46,139 nucleotides of DNA, taken from contig JBFWUM010000035.1 of assembly GCA_050247255.1 (NCBI GenBank), positions 1 to 46,139 of the forward strand. The letters run 5' to 3'. The stretch is from JBFWUM01 sp050247255. Lineage in GTDB: Bacteria; Acidobacteriota; Vicinamibacteria; Vicinamibacterales; UBA2999. Below, one piece after another: positions 45,838 to 46,139 of this stretch (position 1 is the first letter of the stretch; each line of letters begins with the position of its first letter). The position numbers and the translations under genes are program-made. The notes beneath the pieces were generated by a model. That model was not told the DNA's origin and did not search any database. It saw only the letters and a program-made list of their open reading frames with translations.

Positions 45838-46139
45838 TTACAACTCGATCGCTTCCCGATGCTCCGGCGTATGAATGGGCCAATTGAACTGCTGCGCGAT
45901 CGCCTCCTTCAGCGTGTCCATCGGCCCGGGTTCGCCGTGGACGAGGCAGAGGCGGCCGGGCGCTGACGGGAGCGTGGCAAGCCAGCGCAGGATCTCGCTG
46001 CGGTCGGCGTGCGCCGACATCGAGTCGATCTTCGCGATGCGCGCGTGCACGGGCACCATCATCCCGTGGATCTTCACCTGCGGCTGGCCGTCGACCAGGC
46101 GCCGGCCGCGGGTGCCGGCCGCCTGGTAGCCGACAAACA
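45838..46139 (-). CDS. MBL-fold beta-CASP RNA-processing nuclease, C-terminal part
   Basis: The last 99 residues of a metallo-beta-lactamase/beta-CASP ribonuclease; the 5' part lies beyond the right edge. VGYQAAGTRGRRLVDGQPQV and KIHGMMVPVHARIAKIDSMS AHADRSEILRWL contain the family's beta-CASP motif B/C histidines (SAHAD), and LCLVHGEPGPMDTLKEAI the last zinc-ligand histidine. Such enzymes (YSH1/CPSF73-like) cut or trim RNA 3' ends. It converges on GxxExxY across heptad array I. Confidence 0.88.
   Translation of the reverse strand, partial: FVGYQAAGTRGRRLVDGQPQVKIHGMMVPVHARIAKIDSMSAHADRSEILRWLATLPSAPGRLCLVHGEPGPMDTLKEAIAQQFNWPIHTPEHREAIEL

Overview
This is a GC-rich, gene-dense scaffold from a free-living bacterium. 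It is most likely an Acidobacteriota member, probably Vicinamibacteria-like. The evidence is a von Willebrand protein of the acidobacterial type, a carboxypeptidase-regulatory/outer-membrane protein, many ABC and pilus genes, and a short palindrome whose translations (LPPEGGS, FRLKAEA) I associate with that class. It is a metagenome-type assembly with four 100-N gaps. At three of them exactly 127 bases before the gap are repeated exactly after it, the mark of contigs joined without collapsing a k=127 overlap. Genes at those gaps look broken but are not broken by them.

Layout. 1-2114: two secreted or outer-membrane proteins (minus). 2296-5644: glgC-eno-gpmA, glycogen precursor synthesis joined to lower glycolysis. 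5715-6017: small unknown protein. 6415-9074: end of an acyl-CoA mutase large subunit and two dipeptide-type ABC ATPases. 9168-12730 (minus): type IV pilus ATPase with an added zinc-ribbon tail, a J-domain protein and a MacB/LolD-type ATPase. 12893-15794: degenerate GGDEF protein facing acetyl-CoA synthetase. 15800-18385: a small accessory island of regulators, a membrane protein and a 23S-IVP-like gene, bounded by G-rich/C-rich 7-bp repeat arrays. 18389-24111: inositol phosphate synthase, a methyltransferase-like protein, VWA protein, ZIP transporter, BON protein and lipoprotein. 24139-26850: DNA polymerase I. 26899-28258: a frameshifted serine hydrolase inside an 18-bp inverted repeat. 28381-31750: TPR-like protein, pcnB, serC. 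31725-35904: serA, DUF1015, M23 peptidase and pseudokinase fragment. 35988-42060: M28 peptidase, rmuC, glnS, malQ. 42109-46139: aminotransferase, M49 peptidase, GxxExxY gene and a beta-CASP nuclease end.

The most unusual signal is a family of intergenic arrays with a strict period of 7 bp, usually built as a left arm and its reverse complement. The 7-bp word differs from locus to locus but the architecture is the same. Of nine convergent gene junctions here, two have overlapping genes and all seven others carry such an array. Three arrays are split apart with a single gene in the loop: an IVP-like gene, a GxxExxY gene and a serine hydrolase. The first two families are known as cargo of intervening sequences in 23S rRNA, also stem-loop insertions, so this looks like a possible undescribed stem-loop/cargo element. 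A second theme is promoter layout: many starts without a ribosome binding site have a TANNNT hexamer 6-13 nt upstream, pointing to widespread leaderless mRNAs.
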